Assembly: GCA_036245805.1 (NCBI GenBank)
Contig: BTRK01000006.1
Coordinates: 41,820,520 to 41,884,519 of the forward strand
DNA: 64,000 bases
Direction of reading: 5' to 3'
Source: Pristionchus mayeri
Taxonomy: Eukaryota; Nematoda; Chromadorea; Rhabditida; Neodiplogasteridae
Part shown: in pieces, positions 10,441 to 22,063 of the stretch
Layout of the letters: every line of letters begins with the position of its first letter
Numbering within the stretch: position 1 is the first letter of the stretch
Made by a program: the position numbers and the translations under genes
Notes under the pieces: model-generated
Seen by the model: the letters and a program-made list of their open reading frames with translations, nothing else
Told to the model about the DNA's origin: nothing
Databases searched by the model: none

Positions 10441-12013
10441 TCAAGGGTTACAGGGCAATCTATATTCCTGTGATTGTACCTTCATAGCGCGAAATGAACA
10501 ATGATCGACAAGTTTAGTTCTTTCCTCGGTTGAAAGAGGGAGCCCGAGGAATTCCTCGATAATCTTCACTTCTTTTGCCAAATCACTGTGCATGTCCTCG
10601 AAGAAAAGGAATTTTACCTAAATGCTGATTGTATTTCCTTATTGCATGCGAACACACATTCGAATTATTTTTGCTGAAGTCCCAGTAGTCAAGGGCGTGC
10701 TCGAACCAACTTCCACCTCTGATCGCTCCAGAACAGTTGAGTCGGAAGAAATCATCCCAAGGCATACCTGCATTAGAGTTCGTAATTCGGCTCACCGTCT
10801 GTTCATTTCCCACTCTATTTCGACCGGTTGAGTGATGATATACATAACATTAACTGTCGCATAGAGTTATACAATTTCACTATTTTACTATGAATTATCC
10901 GGTATGTTTGAGATTTGCTCAAAACTCGTCAGTAATTATTCCGTTCTGACCTGTTTGCAATCCCAGGTGTTTCGCCATTTTGTGGTAGTAGAAATTGGAA
11001 ACTGCTTGGTCTTTCGGATTGCGTGCCACGTACAACAACTACAATTAAAGCACGATTGAGAGCCAAACCGCTCGAGTCGACTCGGGCAATGAGCAATGAG
11101 AGGACTTTCTCTCATGTCATGTGCTCTCTCATTCGTCGCCTGTGCGGCAGGGTCAACTTCGAATGCATGTTTACGATTGTCTCAAAGTTGGGGGCTGAAT
11201 AGATTTGCTGTTAGTCCTCCTTTAATTGTATTTTTTCAAGGATACTATAACACTTTTTTGAGTTCGAGTCGTAAAATATTTAATGTATACCCTGCACATT
11301 CCGTCTCGAATGCTAGGTGGCAGTTGCCGAAGGGGAATCTGCGTGTGCCAGATTCGCTTCTTAGGTGGACAATCTGCCATCTCGTTACGAAGAAGAAGAG
11401 GATGCCTAGGCTTCAGCACATTGACCTGAAATCGTATAGTTGTTTTTTTCCGTACTTTCAGATTCCTTATTTGTTTTCCTCCATCATTTATAGAATTAGT
11501 AAATTTTCATGTACCTCTGTCCTTCAGTAGTATAAATCGATGATATTGGAATTCCTGATAAATGATGGTACACTCTCCCCCATATCCATCGACTCGAGAA
11601 CGTGCGGATCGTAGCAAAGCTCTGCTAGCACTTGGGCGAGCCAAGTCGTTCCTGGTAGAAAAAATGTCAGAAACAGTATCATTATACAGGCCATTTCCTA
11701 ATGGTTCGCTCCTACATTTCAGACTCATATTGTGCAATTAGGTCTTCTTACCCGATTTGGGGTAGCTTGCGATGACAATATCGTCTGGTCCGAATTCTTT
11801 CTCACTAAGCAATCCCATGCTCTCGGCAGTTACGGCTATTCCAGGCAACATGATGCCATCGTACACTTCAGCTGATGGGATCCGATCGAAATATCTGAAA
11901 ATAGGTATCGGAATTACACACATATATTTATGTTGATCTCAATTTATAATTGGAAATGTATTCACTTACTTTTGCTTCAACTCATCAGAAGCTTCACATA
12001 TATTCATTGTCAT
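10441..12013 (-). CDS. Cytosolic sulfotransferase (SULT1-like), seven exons, one in-frame TGA
   Basis: Exons 11970-12013, 11752-11894, 11515-11651, 11291-11425, 10951-11038, 10658-10767 and 10441-10617 join in frame to 277 codons plus stop, the usual length of a cytosolic sulfotransferase. Visible motifs are YPKSGTTW (split by the second intron), the 5'-phosphosulfate loop of PAPS binding, then RIWHTQIPL (normally K-T-H), YVARNPKD (3'-phosphate binding), GMPWDDFF, GSWFEH and FLFFEDM. The family moves sulfate from PAPS to hydroxyl or amine groups of small molecules in the cytosol. The start is the first ATG after a TTTTAG that could be a trans-splice acceptor. Exon 3 carries an in-frame TGA at 11524-11526 while the frame continues cleanly after it. 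This may be a recent null allele, a base error, or an unannotated splice variant. The normal H of the KTH motif region also looks altered (HTQ). Confidence 0.88.
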
Positions 12014-12281
12014 GAAACTGCCGTTAAGGACACTAAAATGTGACAGTTCGTGAAATTGTGCTCGGTTAGAATATATTTCGAGTTTTTACTCAGGTGAGCG
12101 TGCTCGAGTTGGAATCAAGTTGCAATGTGGTAAAATGGAGTTATAACAGCCCGTTCGTGTAAGAGTCGAAAAAAATACTAGAGGGTCTGGCAAATCAAAT
12201 TTTCGAAAAGTTGCGGAAAGGGGTTATCGAAGATGCTGATCATTGTGGTCAACTTCATTTTGCACCATTTCGACCGGTTAA

Positions 12282-12646
12282 AGAAGGAGTGTCAGCAAAG
12301 TTAAATTTTTGATGCTGTCATAACCACGACCTAGACAATCATCCAACGATCATAGCGCGAGTTAAGAGGATAGGCAAAGGTCAATCGCATAGTTCAGTGG
12401 TAAAGCAGTCGCCGCGTAATCGGAAGGTTGCGGGTTCGAATCCCACCAGTTTTTGAAAAATCTTCTAGTGATTTGAATTCCCGCACGTCCCTTCCCTTCA
12501 AGCCCTCCTTGGCATTCTGCCAACTAATAATAACTCGGTTCAAAATAGAGATACGCATTTGAAACTTTCAGAATCTCTTATGGTTGTACAAAGGTCGGTC
12601 ATGGTTATGTCAACGTCAAAATTTCAACTTTGCTGACAGTCCTTCT
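12282..12646. mobile_element. 365-bp TTAA-flanked TIR element carrying a tRNA-like module
   Basis: The element starts agaaggagtgtcagcaaag and ends with its near-perfect inverse (ctttgctgacagtccttct), with TIRs of about 50 bp. It is flanked by TTAA at 12278-12281 and 12647-12650. The partner arm of the host palindrome (about 13385-13392) has an uninterrupted ggttaagcc, showing the empty site with one TTAA. This is the insertion signature of piggyBac-type transposases, although the ends are not the usual CCC/GGG. Confidence 0.85.
12384..12456 (+). pseudogene. tRNA-like sequence inside the TTAA element
   Basis: Box A (TAGTTCAGTGG) and box B (GGTTCGAATCC) are both perfect matches to the pol III consensus at tRNA spacing. 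The T arm has a mismatch and the acceptor stem does not close, so this is a tRNA-derived module rather than a functional tRNA. Confidence 0.6.
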
Positions 12647-13809
12647 TTAAGCCAGGCAGCACATGAGCTGCACCTAGACTTCTGCCCCCCCCCTTTTGGC
12701 AATCGATTTATGAATCTGCTTGAAAATTGTACAGGTGACAGATCGTGTCACTACGAAACCGTAGGCATCAAAATATCACATGCTTTTTATTAACAAAATT
12801 ATACTTTGACGATCTCGAATAAAATGCAGAAACCAAAGCCACGAACTATATGGTCAGATGCGCCGTGCCTTGGGGATCATTTTTTGTATACTATGTGTGG
12901 GGTTTAAGTTAGACATATTTTTGCTACATCCATTTTTGTGATCCATTTATCACCTATGTGCCGAAAAGTCGGTGTGTGATACTGAGAAATGAGGAAAATT
13001 TAATTATCGAACTCGTTCGATGGAAGCAGAACAAAGGAATGAGATTCATTTCCCACTCTCAGCCACAGACTTTTCGGCATAGAGGTGATAAATGCATCAT
13101 AAAAATGGATGTAGCAAAAATATGTCTATCTTAAACCCCACACATAGTATACACAAAATGATCCCCAAGGCACGGCGCATCTCACCATATAGTTCGTGGC
13201 TTTGGTGTCTGCCTTTTATTCGAGATCGTCAAAGTATAATTTTGTTAATAAAAAGCATGTGATATTTTGATGCCTACGGTTTTGTAGTGACACGATCTGT
13301 CACTTGAATAATTTTCAAGCAGTTTCATAAATCGATTGCCAAGATATGGGCAGAAGTCTAGGTGCAGCCCATGTGCTGCCTGGCTTAACCGGTAAAAATG
13401 GTGCAAAATGAAGTTCACCACAATGATTAGCATCTTCGATAACCCCTTTCGCAACTTTCTGAAAATTTGTTGAGCCAAGTTTTGTTCGACTCTTACGCGA
13501 ACGGGCGCATAAGTGAAAAAATCGACAATGGGCACACAACGAGGTGACACTTGCGCAGTAATATTGTCGTATTAATAGAAATATTATCTCCCAAAATGTC
13601 GCTATTCACAAGTGTGACTAACGAATAACAAATGATTCATTTTCATGATAAAACATGGGGAAGGAGACTACAAAATAAATAATCAGGTGATGAAAAGGAT
13701 GTGAGTGGAAAAATCTACATATATTGCGACATAATATAGTCGTCTTCTATCAAATGCATATGATAGATTTAATGCAATTGCTTTTTTTCTTATAAGACAT
13801 GACCGTCGC

Positions 13810-13971
13810 TCATTCAAATGGCTCGTCCATACGCGAAATGTTAATCGATCGTTGGGACGCCCAAGAATAGCGCGCACTGCGAATATCGAGATCGTCCTGC
13901 GAACAATCTCGTGCTTCTTCTTCCATCATTATGATGTTCAACCAAACTTTCTTTCCCAGTTTCGGAAATGC
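13810..13971 (-). pseudogene. Orphan last exon of the F-box family
   Basis: After an ATTGTAG acceptor the exon reads FPKLGKKVWLN and ends SRMDEPFE followed by TGA. This matches the terminal exon of the intact F-box gene at 34967-35137 (LPQLGKKVWFE ... SRVNEPFD). No upstream F-box exons are found before 14826, where a transposon begins, so this is a relic or the remains of a truncated copy. Confidence 0.75.
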
Positions 13972-14817
13972 CTACAATTGCATAGTGAATATGAGAGTTG
14001 CGGTCGGGCTGAGACATATATTATTTGGAACTAGGTCGGATGATAACCTATTGGACGATCACCACAAAATGGGCTTTCTGTAGAACTTTCACAGTAGGTT
14101 CCCAAAATGATTCCGTGAAAGAAATGTGTAAATAAATCTTCAGGCACGGATTGCCATAGAAAAAGTTGTGACCTCCTAATTAGTGAAGGAGAAGATAAGG
14201 GTTGCTCATTAATTTGAATACGAAATTACCGCTCCTCAAACCACAGGTATATCACAAAAATGCCAAAAGTGTGTATTTCGAAGTTCAAAAATGGACACCT
14301 AAACTCCGAAGTTCATGAATGGAGAGTCACCTTCTCTCCCAAAGATAATTGTGACTTGCATTGGATTGGTAGTTCACCTTTTGAATAATAGAAATATCAA
14401 GGGCCGTCGATAACAAAGATAAAATACTCCAAAACCGTTTCGTTAGCGCCGTGAAACCCCAAACTCGGAACACGCGCTTATCACTAATTGGCCGCTTGAG
14501 ACTGATCAGTATCAACATTACCAGTGCGACATATGTTCATCAGGCTTTACAACTGTGGCAAAGATTGGATCATATCTCTGTTCTAAATGAAATTCGGATC
14601 CTTCAAAAGTCAGGGTGTTGGTCGCTCAAATGAAGTTTGGCACACCACCGTATTATTTTCCTTGGTCGACACGGTTGTATGATAGTGTGCGCTAAAGAGA
14701 GTATAAAAGCCCTTATCTACCACTAAAAGATCAAATTTTATTGGGCAACAACGAACGATGGTAGACGTCAGGATGCTTTTTAGTCAAAATCGAGCAAAAC
14801 TTTATAACCAACCTGAT
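13972..14817. other. Unassigned DNA
   Basis: AT-rich sequence with short non-descript frames. A weak repeat of cgaagttcaaaaatggacacc / ccgaagttcatgaatggaga occurs at about 14280-14325. No gene or RNA is recognised. Confidence 0.45.
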
Positions 14818-14825
14818 ACTATGCG

Positions 14826-15460
14826 TAGAGACCACAGGCCACGCCCACTTTCAGGAATATTGGTCCGACAGTTCGAATTCTTAACCAAATCGGACGATCA
14901 AAAGTGATTTCGGTAGCTCTTAGGATCCTTCACAAATGACCACTGGAGCAGCCTGAACAGACAGCTCTAATTAGGTCAGCATACGCTAATTAAGGCCATG
15001 CATAGACGTAAAATGGGTCATTATACTAGTGTGCAGCTGCTCCACTCGCAGTTTGTAGATCCTATCAGTAAGAAACATCGTACAAAATTGGAAAACAGAA
15101 GGATGTTTTTCCGAACTGTCGGAACGTTTACCAGATTTAATAAAAAAAATTCAAAAAAGTGCAAACCTATTTCAATAGAGGGGATTCGAACCTGGGGGAT
15201 TCGGGCACTAGAGGTAGACCTCTACCATCACACCAAATGGACAGTTGATGTAGCGAGATAAAAACTGACTGATGAATGAACTTGATGACTGGTTCATTTT
15301 TCACAAATTCCCGAGTGTAAGGTTTTCAGGTAATAATTCTTTGCGGAGTTAAAATATAGTTCTAAATGACACAGCATGATCTTATTCAGACCGAAAGGGT
15401 TGCATTGGGCACATAAAGTGCCTGGTACGACGATTTTGGCAGAACGCGTTGTGGTCTCTA
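14826..15460. mobile_element. 635-bp hAT-like non-autonomous element with tRNA-like module
   Basis: Terminal inverted repeats TAGAGACCACA / TGTGGTCTCTA are flanked by a perfect 8-bp duplication ACTATGCG at 14818-14825 and 15461-15468. Eight-base duplications and TAGRG-type ends are the hallmark of hAT transposons. No transposase frame is present. A second copy of the family is at 24458-26484. Confidence 0.9.
15180..15245 (-). pseudogene. tRNA-like sequence inside the hAT-like element
   Basis: On the minus strand a near-consensus box A (TGGTGTGATGG) and a perfect box B (GGTTCGAATCC) lie at tRNA spacing; the anticodon and acceptor stems are degenerate. It lies inside the element at 14826-15460, and a comparable module sits in the second family member at 24692-24745. 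Confidence 0.55.
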
Positions 15461-15468
15461 ACTATGCG

Positions 15469-15857
15469 AATAACCTCTTACTATGATCTTACGTCATGTC
15501 GCCCCGAGATTAGACAATCTCACTGGCACATGACATATACGTAGACGATTGCACTAACTCTTCGCATATACAGTCCAGTTCGTTTCCCATGGAACACTGT
15601 GTTCGCCGGGTGACCCCTGCATCTGTTCATATATAACAGGTACTTTTAAAATTGCAAATATTTTAGCAATCTAATTATGAAATTGTGGAAAGAAAAAAAT
15701 CACTTTTCGATACTCGATAGTTTTCAATTTGATGTACAAATCCGAGCGTCATTCTTGAAGTAATTGTCATTTCTGCAATTTGTACAATGCACTCTTATGG
15801 TTGAATTGATTTATTAAAATATTCCAACTGTGACAACAATACCACATCTGTGCGCTC
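15469..15857. other. Unassigned spacer
   Basis: AT-rich intergenic spacer between the hAT-like element and the next F-box locus; nothing recognised. Confidence 0.45.
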
Positions 15858-17479
15858 TTATTCGAATGCCTCATCAACACGCGAAATGTGTTTAATCGTA
15901 AATGCACACCCCCAATAATGACGGACAGTCCGAATAACGTGGTCGAGATGGGAATACTTCTCCTGAACTGATGATGATCTCCAACCACACCTTCTTTCCC
16001 AGTATCGGCAAGTGCTGCAAAGGCAAGATTCTAAAATTGGATAGTTCTGTCCGGAGGGTCTAACTTCCTATTCGGACCTATTGGAAGTGGTGCAGTTAGT
16101 TATTGAACATTCAAATAAGTAGGACCCATTACAGGATCAAGTGGACCAATTCATTCTGCACCAATTCAAAATATGAAGTGATGAAACTGACCTGTGCAAG
16201 AAAATGTCCGATAGCTTCGGAAAAAGTCGCATTCAAAATGCGAAGCTTGTCGAGTTTCTTAGTGAACATCTCGAGTATAATCGGTCCCCATTCAGATTCA
16301 ACGCGAGAAATACTATTTCGTGAAATAATATCGACAGAACGGAATTGCGAGGAAATATTGTGCATAAATTCCTCTAAAACGAATATATTTTTTAATGTGA
16401 ATAATAACTTGAACTTCACACCTGGGAGACGAAAAAAAGAAATCTTCTCCACAGTTATGGATAGCCGATCGATCTCGCGATATTTTGCAAACTTGTGAAG
16501 GAAATCGCTACAAAGATGTGAATAAACATCAGCATTTACATGCAGATTTGCGAGAACAGCATGTGTCCGATCGAACGAGTACAGAAATAATGACGTCGCA
16601 AAAATAAACTCTGCATTTGTGTACCATTTTGCCCCGGTCAGACGGAATAGCACGAGTAGAGTCATTTCTTGCGAAGTCAACACTTGGTAATAGGGTGTAC
16701 GGAAAGGAAAGACGTTTCTCAAATAGTTGAATATCAAACAACTATTTACCGACAATCCGCATCACAGTTTCCAAATTCGAGATGCTTGAATTTAACGCCA
16801 TGAATAATTGCTCAAAAGGCGTGAAAATCGTTTCCATCCAGTCCAGCACGTATTGTGCCATTGCACATATAATCTCGCATCAGGGAAATCATTTTGGTAT
16901 GAAGATCAGAATCGGTTTTGTCCCATTTGAATATCTAAAACCGCAGAGTTTATATGAGTTTTTAATGAAAAGACCTACGTATTGGAAGGTTCCTGATTTG
17001 AGATGAAATGAAGTACATGTGTAATTGCCTGATTCCAAAGCCCGATATTTCCATGCCAAAACGCTCAAGGGGGCATGCGCTATGTCAAAGCAAACTTGAG
17101 AAAACAGGCCCTTAAGATCGGATATATTGATTTACTGAACGTTTCGTGAGCGTGATTACATTGTTCCAGCTCGATAGCGTAAATTTGTCGAATGTCGGTA
17201 TACTGGCGAACTGAACGGCGAACTGATCAACATGTCGCTTCACCGCTCGAGACACCTTAATTAAGATAAATAATAAGTTAAACAATTAAGCTAATTAAGT
17301 TCAATTGAGCTTACAAATAATCAGTAAAACATAGCAATATATGAACAAATAACCAGTCGGAGATTTAGCGCTGCCTGCGGTACGTAGCCGAGTATCTTCC
17401 ACACAACTTCCATAGGCAATCCTTCGAATGTGACGCGGTACATTAGTGACGCCGTATTGCGACGGTATTGCGCGAACAT
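15858..17479 (-). pseudogene. F-box family gene, decayed copy
   Basis: Exons 17354-17479 (F-box: LPMEVVWKILGYVP ... LNLRL), 17160-17255 (VSRAVKRHVDQFA), 16979-17110, 16750-16934, a long exon below 16682 (KFAKYREID, then SSQFRSVDI and KLDKLRI), and 15858-16014. They parallel the intact gene at 31967-35137. F-box proteins link substrates to SCF ubiquitin ligases through Skp1. Lesions: an in-frame TGA at 16812-16814 where the intact paralogue has Cys (GNDIRTFC), an unclear junction into the long exon, and a frameshift in the last exon so that the conserved IKHISRVDEAFE ending is out of frame with LGKKVWLE. The first exon also continues open upstream through a good acceptor near 17535, in frame with exons of the neighbouring unrecognised gene. 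Confidence 0.8.
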
Positions 17480-17535
17480 CGATGCTGGAATTTTAATTAC
17501 CAAATGCTCCCTTTCCTCATCTATGAATCGGTAAC

Positions 17536-20500
17536 GTGGCCCCTGAAAATATGCATGTATTTACACGAACGTAGCTATGTTTATCCATTGTTGGTACAAA
17601 TTGGGGTGCTAACTTACCCTCTTGTCTCCTCTTTTTTGCTTGTTCTTTGTGACAACCAATGCGCCGAGATCCTCAATAACCGTGGATATCGGAAAAGGCT
17701 CTTCGGCGATGACGTCATCAAGCGTATCATCGACAACGTCGACAGGAAGATCAAAGTCGGTCTGCTTGTTATCCTTGGCCAGGCGCTCCCTTGTTCCCCT
17801 GAAATTCCCTGATATTACCGGGTTTCCCTAAGATGTCGTAATTTCACGTCGAGAAATCGGAATTGGATGGTGAGAAGAGAACTAAAACCCCACAAATTGC
17901 GCATATTCGCGTTTTTCGAGCATCCAAATACGTCGTGCTTGGAAGGCACTCCATTTTCCCGGCATCTAAATTGTCGCTTCGTTTCCCTGTAAAAAACTAA
18001 ATTTCATGCGAGAACGAGCGTGAAAAATGAATTTTATTTGATGTACTCAGTGAAAAACTAACATTTTCAACATCTTTAGGGGCATATCAGCATGCTTCTG
18101 CGCGACATAGTGCACATGAAGTTTCTGAAGTAAAGAAGGTCTTTTGAATCACACTTTTGAATCACTTTACCCACCTGATGCTCGATGTTCGAATCCTCAG
18201 GCAGCCTCCTGTCGGTCCAGTCTAATCTCTCCTTGTACTGGCACTCCTTTCGGGATACTTCTGTAGTCTTGGGAAGCCTTGCACTGTGAATGGGTTGATA
18301 GTCGGCTCTGTCGCAGTATCCAGTGCCAGTTTTTTTGGAATCTGATCCCATCAGACAAGTCCCCATCAATTGTTCAAAAACGTGCTCATGCGTAAAGTTC
18401 CTCAAACGTGTTCGGACGCTCTTGGACTTCTTGTGGGTGACGGATTTTCCATCACGTGAAAGTGGTGCTCGAGGCTGAAATTATTCAGATCATTCTACGA
18501 TTTCCCATGAAAATATTCGAATTACACTAATATTATGATCATGTTTCAAACACTTTTTAATAATGTAGAATGAAACCAAGGGTAATCCATTGAATTGACG
18601 ATGTCATTTTTGCATCTATCGACGACATGAATTGAAGATGAGACGCAAAGATTGAAATGAGGGTCCTGAAATTGTAAGTAAATTGTGGAAAAGAAACAAC
18701 AATTGAAAGATCAAATCACTGAACCCACCTGGACCTCCTCGAGTCTCTCCTTTATCTCATCATTTATCAACCATCTCTTCTTCTCGTTGAGTGAGTAATC
18801 GACAAAATAGTCATTGACTCCGAATGGATCCGGTCGGAAGAGAGCATGGGATGTCGAATGTTGCTGCAGCATAATCACATTGCATTTGCATTCGCTACAG
18901 TTTTTTGAAGATGTGTTTTGTATCAGGTTGTCAGGAAAGTAATTGTAGATTTTCGAATTTTCGATTCTGAGAAACCCCGTTCTTCGTTTCCTCCTGATTA
19001 TCATATTGATGCTTATAGTCGTTGAGTCCTTGGATACTCTTTCCATCGCACATTGGTTCAAGCATTTCCATTTGGTATTGAGGATACAGGTTGAAGTCAA
19101 AAGTATATCAATTCAGAGTTGCACTTATATCATTTTGGCCCAGCAATCCATGGAGAACTAAGATATGTCAAATTTTATGTCATGTGCGCAAAGTACGACA
19201 TACGCACATCACCATACAACATATTGCTCTGATCCGTAACGAAAGGCGTATCTGAAAATTCAGTCATTTGTGACATTGCATCTTACGAAACGTCATCATA
19301 AATGCTTGAACTGAGCTTGTACCGGAAAAAAAACAAACTTATGGAAACGAAATGCAGTAAAGCTAAAAGCAGATTTCGTGCTCAGCTTAAAATTGTATAT
19401 ATATATGTTTGTAACACTTCTGTCAAAACATACAGTGTTCACCACCCTGAAGATGAAATTTGAACGTCGAAATTCGACTATATGACAACTTCCTGATTCC
19501 AGCATCGGTGAAAAGTCCTAACTTTTGTGGTTACATGTTAGAGCTACTCTTTATCTACCAGTATTCGGCTGGGATAAGCCAGGGGATGGCTCAATTTTGA
19601 GAAAATGTATTCATTCACCGTACACCAAAAGTCGAAATTTTGGCTATGTTGACCTGTATTCAACAATCCTGAAAATCCATGTTTTCTAAAAACAGAAAAG
19701 GCGAGAGTTGAAATGTTTCTTAGTGATAGGTAGCTCCATAGTGTATCATGGTAGCGCACTTATGGGAAAGACAGTCTGAATAACCTTCGATGCAGGAAAC
19801 AATATCGCTTGAAAAGTGTTAACTCGGCAGGATCTGAATTAAATGTTGTTTAATCGTGCTATGTTGGGGCAAGAACGGCCTTAGACATAATTTTCGAAAT
19901 AACTGCGAATGGGATTCTCACTGCACTGTATGAAAAGTTGCAGCCATTATTCCCCTCGAAATACGAGAGGCGAAAAATATTTTCAGAAAATAGAGAAAAT
20001 GTGACATATGGTAAAACTTGATTTTTTCGGAAATCCAAAAAGCATGAAGCGATTTGAACACATGCATATATGCAACCCCTAATATGCACTAAAGAGCTAG
20101 CTTGAGATCATTAACGAAAATGATTTTAGGATGGTTCAAACATCAAGGTCCAAATCTACAATTACTTTCCTGACAGCCTAATAGATATTACCCCCAATAC
20201 AGGATTCGCAGAATCGTATTATTCAAATGCTTACTTTCTTCCAATCCCTCATATGCGAGTCGGAAATCTCGAAGGAAACGCATCCGTCGAAATCGACTGG
20301 CTCCTTGAATGCCAACCATTCTTATTGTTTTATGATAAAAATAAAAAAAACAACAGCAAACAAACCGCCAAAACGTACCTTTCTGATCAAGTCACGAGAC
20401 ACATGATCGGTGTCCATCAATTCATTGTGTACCCACTCGTTCCCTCCCCATGCATTGCACAACGTTGCGGCGGTTCGATTCGTAACTACTGAGTATCGCG
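17536..20500 (-). CDS. Unrecognised multi-exon protein
   Basis: Exons joined by good splice sites: about 20379-20500 (contains LCNAWGGNEWVHNEL), 20235-20303 (EPVDFDGCVSFEISDSHM), 18729-18863 (FRPDPFGVNDYF), 18175-18474 (100 codons with a CxxRADYQPIHSARLPK stretch), probably 17880-17990 (CRENGVPSKHDVFGCSK), and 17619-17798, an acidic segment ending KNKQKRGDKR. The three central junctions all keep phase 0. The start is unresolved; a stop lies just upstream of the first exon's open frame. The exon at 17619-17798 also splices in frame into sequence that runs on into the F-box exon at 17354-17479. A mariner-like element occupies the intron 18864-20234. I recognise no domain; function unknown. Confidence 0.55.
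18923..20181 (-). mobile_element. Mariner-like element, 1.26 kb, degenerate
   Basis: Ends are inverted copies of (T)(C/T)AGG(T/C)TGTCAGGAAAG followed by TAATTGTAGATTT. TA flanks both sides (18921-18922 and 20182-20183). Length and TA target fit mariner. A minus-strand stretch near 19560-19760 vaguely resembles the PHPPYSPDLAP region of mariner transposase, but the frames are broken. The element sits inside an intron of the unrecognised gene. Confidence 0.75.
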
Positions 20501-20794
20501 TGAGGACAGTGGTGGTCAGGAGGATAACGTGTCACTTGATGCGGACAGAAGAAAAAGACAGAAGTCGGGCAAAAAGAGAGAAAGATAGAAGTCTCGCCTC
20601 AATGAATGCTCCCACAAACATACGGGGGTGGATTGGATACGAAAAAAGCGCTCTTGCAAGTTCCAGTTGATGTTTTGTACACTTCTTCCATAGTGTCGTT
20701 CCCTCTCCCTCTCTCTTTCTCTGGTCATCCAATTCCCTATTTTATCCTCTTTCTCTCGCCACTAGGCTCACTATTTTTCTCTTCGTCTTCTCTA

Positions 20795-22061
20795 CAGGGT
20801 GCGCCAAAATTACGTGGACTGATGTTTTCATATGATTCCTGCCTTTGGAATAGGACTTGAGCGACCCGATTCAAGGGATAGCTTATCAACCATATATGCA
20901 ATAGTTACTTACCAACTAATTTTGATGGGTCCTCCTTTAGCTTTGTCACAGGCCTTGAGTGTGTTCCCATTTCCAAATGTCAATTCCCGCACGAACTTTT
21001 CGTCAATTTCGTCTCCTGCTTTGAGAAGGGCAGCATTGAGGGAGATTAGTGTGGAGTTATTTGTAGAGTACGTCTTGACATACAACACCCCCAAACATTG
21101 ACGTCGAGGGTTTGAGTTCGGGAGAGTTCGGGAGCCAATCAATCAGAGTGATTTAGTCGGCTTCATGGGTGTCCGGCAACGAATTTGTCTAGTGAATGGA
21201 GTAGAATCTTGCTCAAAGGCCCAGTGCTCCTGACCCAAGTGGGAATGAACTTAGGGTGGACGTCCGTCTTCGAGGATGTGCTTTATGTAATACTGCGTAT
21301 TGATATTGAAGCCCGGAGTGACGAATACGAGAGGGAACTTGTATGTTGAAGAAAATTCATTCTAATCTCTGATATAGAGGAGATGTCTGGTATAACCAGT
21401 GACTCCACAACTATTTTAGGATTCTTCAGGATGAGAGGAATATATTAAGCTGTTTTGGATATTCAGCTTGCATTCGACGCTAAAGATATTTGCATCGTTG
21501 AATAAAGTACGAAAGTACGCGGACCTAACACAATCCAATGTCAGTTCAATGTACCGTTCTCAGCGGAGCTTCAGCTGAAGCTCATCCAGCCCGTGCTAAT
21601 TGTTGAACTTGTGAAGGCCAATAACCAGCTGGGACTTGAGAAGACGACAAACAGATATGTTAGAGATATCGAAGATCTTGTTCTTCTGCATTCGGTTTCG
21701 AAGGACTCTGTTTCGGATGTTCTCTCGGTTCCTGGTGGTAGAACCATACAACAATTTCTCTCTGTCCTGACAGTCCTTGTAAGTATCAAGCTAATGGTAC
21801 ATAACACCGGTTGCGGATGCAGTCGACTAGTGAAAGCGGAGTAGATGAGCGATGTCATATTGTCCTTGCAGGGTGGAGAGTGAGAGTCGGAGACGACTAG
21901 ACATCGCCATTCCTAGACAACCTGGCCAACTGACATGATATGTTGAATAATGAGATATCAATGGTCACTAGTCATGATAATACTATAGGGGTCAAGCATT
22001 TCGTTTGGGAGGCGGGGCTACAGAATGATGGAAACAGTCCACGTAATTTTGGCGCACCCTG
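20795..22061 (-). mobile_element. Tc1/mariner-superfamily element, 1.27 kb, degenerate
   Basis: Perfect-looking terminal inverted repeats CAGGGTGCGCCAAAATTACG at both ends are flanked by TA (20793-20794 and 22062-22063). On the minus strand, remnants of transposase catalytic-domain motifs are visible: VFVTPGFNINTQYY, WAFEQDSTPF (like W-F-QQD-A-P) and LPNSNPRRQCLGVL (like SPDLNPLDY..WG.L). They are interrupted by several stops. Confidence 0.85.
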
Positions 22062-22063
22062 TA

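Larger units (their letters stand above)
12151..13506. mobile_element. Large foldback element (inverted-repeat arms ~500 bp)
   Basis: Sequence from about 12151 (gcccgttcg...) reappears inverted from 13506 downward, including the ggttatcgaagatgct and ttcattttgcaccattt blocks. The symmetry centre lies near 12990. The left arm is longer because it holds a separate 365-bp insertion at 12282-12646. Short peptides read from the arms are mirrored copies and are not genes. No transposase is seen. Confidence 0.85.

Noticed and set aside
11524..11526. Selenocysteine at the sulfotransferase TGA
   Set aside because: Sulfotransferases do not use selenocysteine at this place, no SECIS-like structure was recognised, and most nematodes have at most one selenoprotein.
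12384..12456. Functional tRNA gene
   Set aside because: Box A and box B are perfect but the acceptor stem does not close and it sits inside a transposon; called tRNA-like.
20532..20732. Arg/Glu-rich minus-strand frames near 20.6 kb
   Set aside because: Simple CT/GA-rich sequence; no motif and no splice continuity established with the neighbouring gene.
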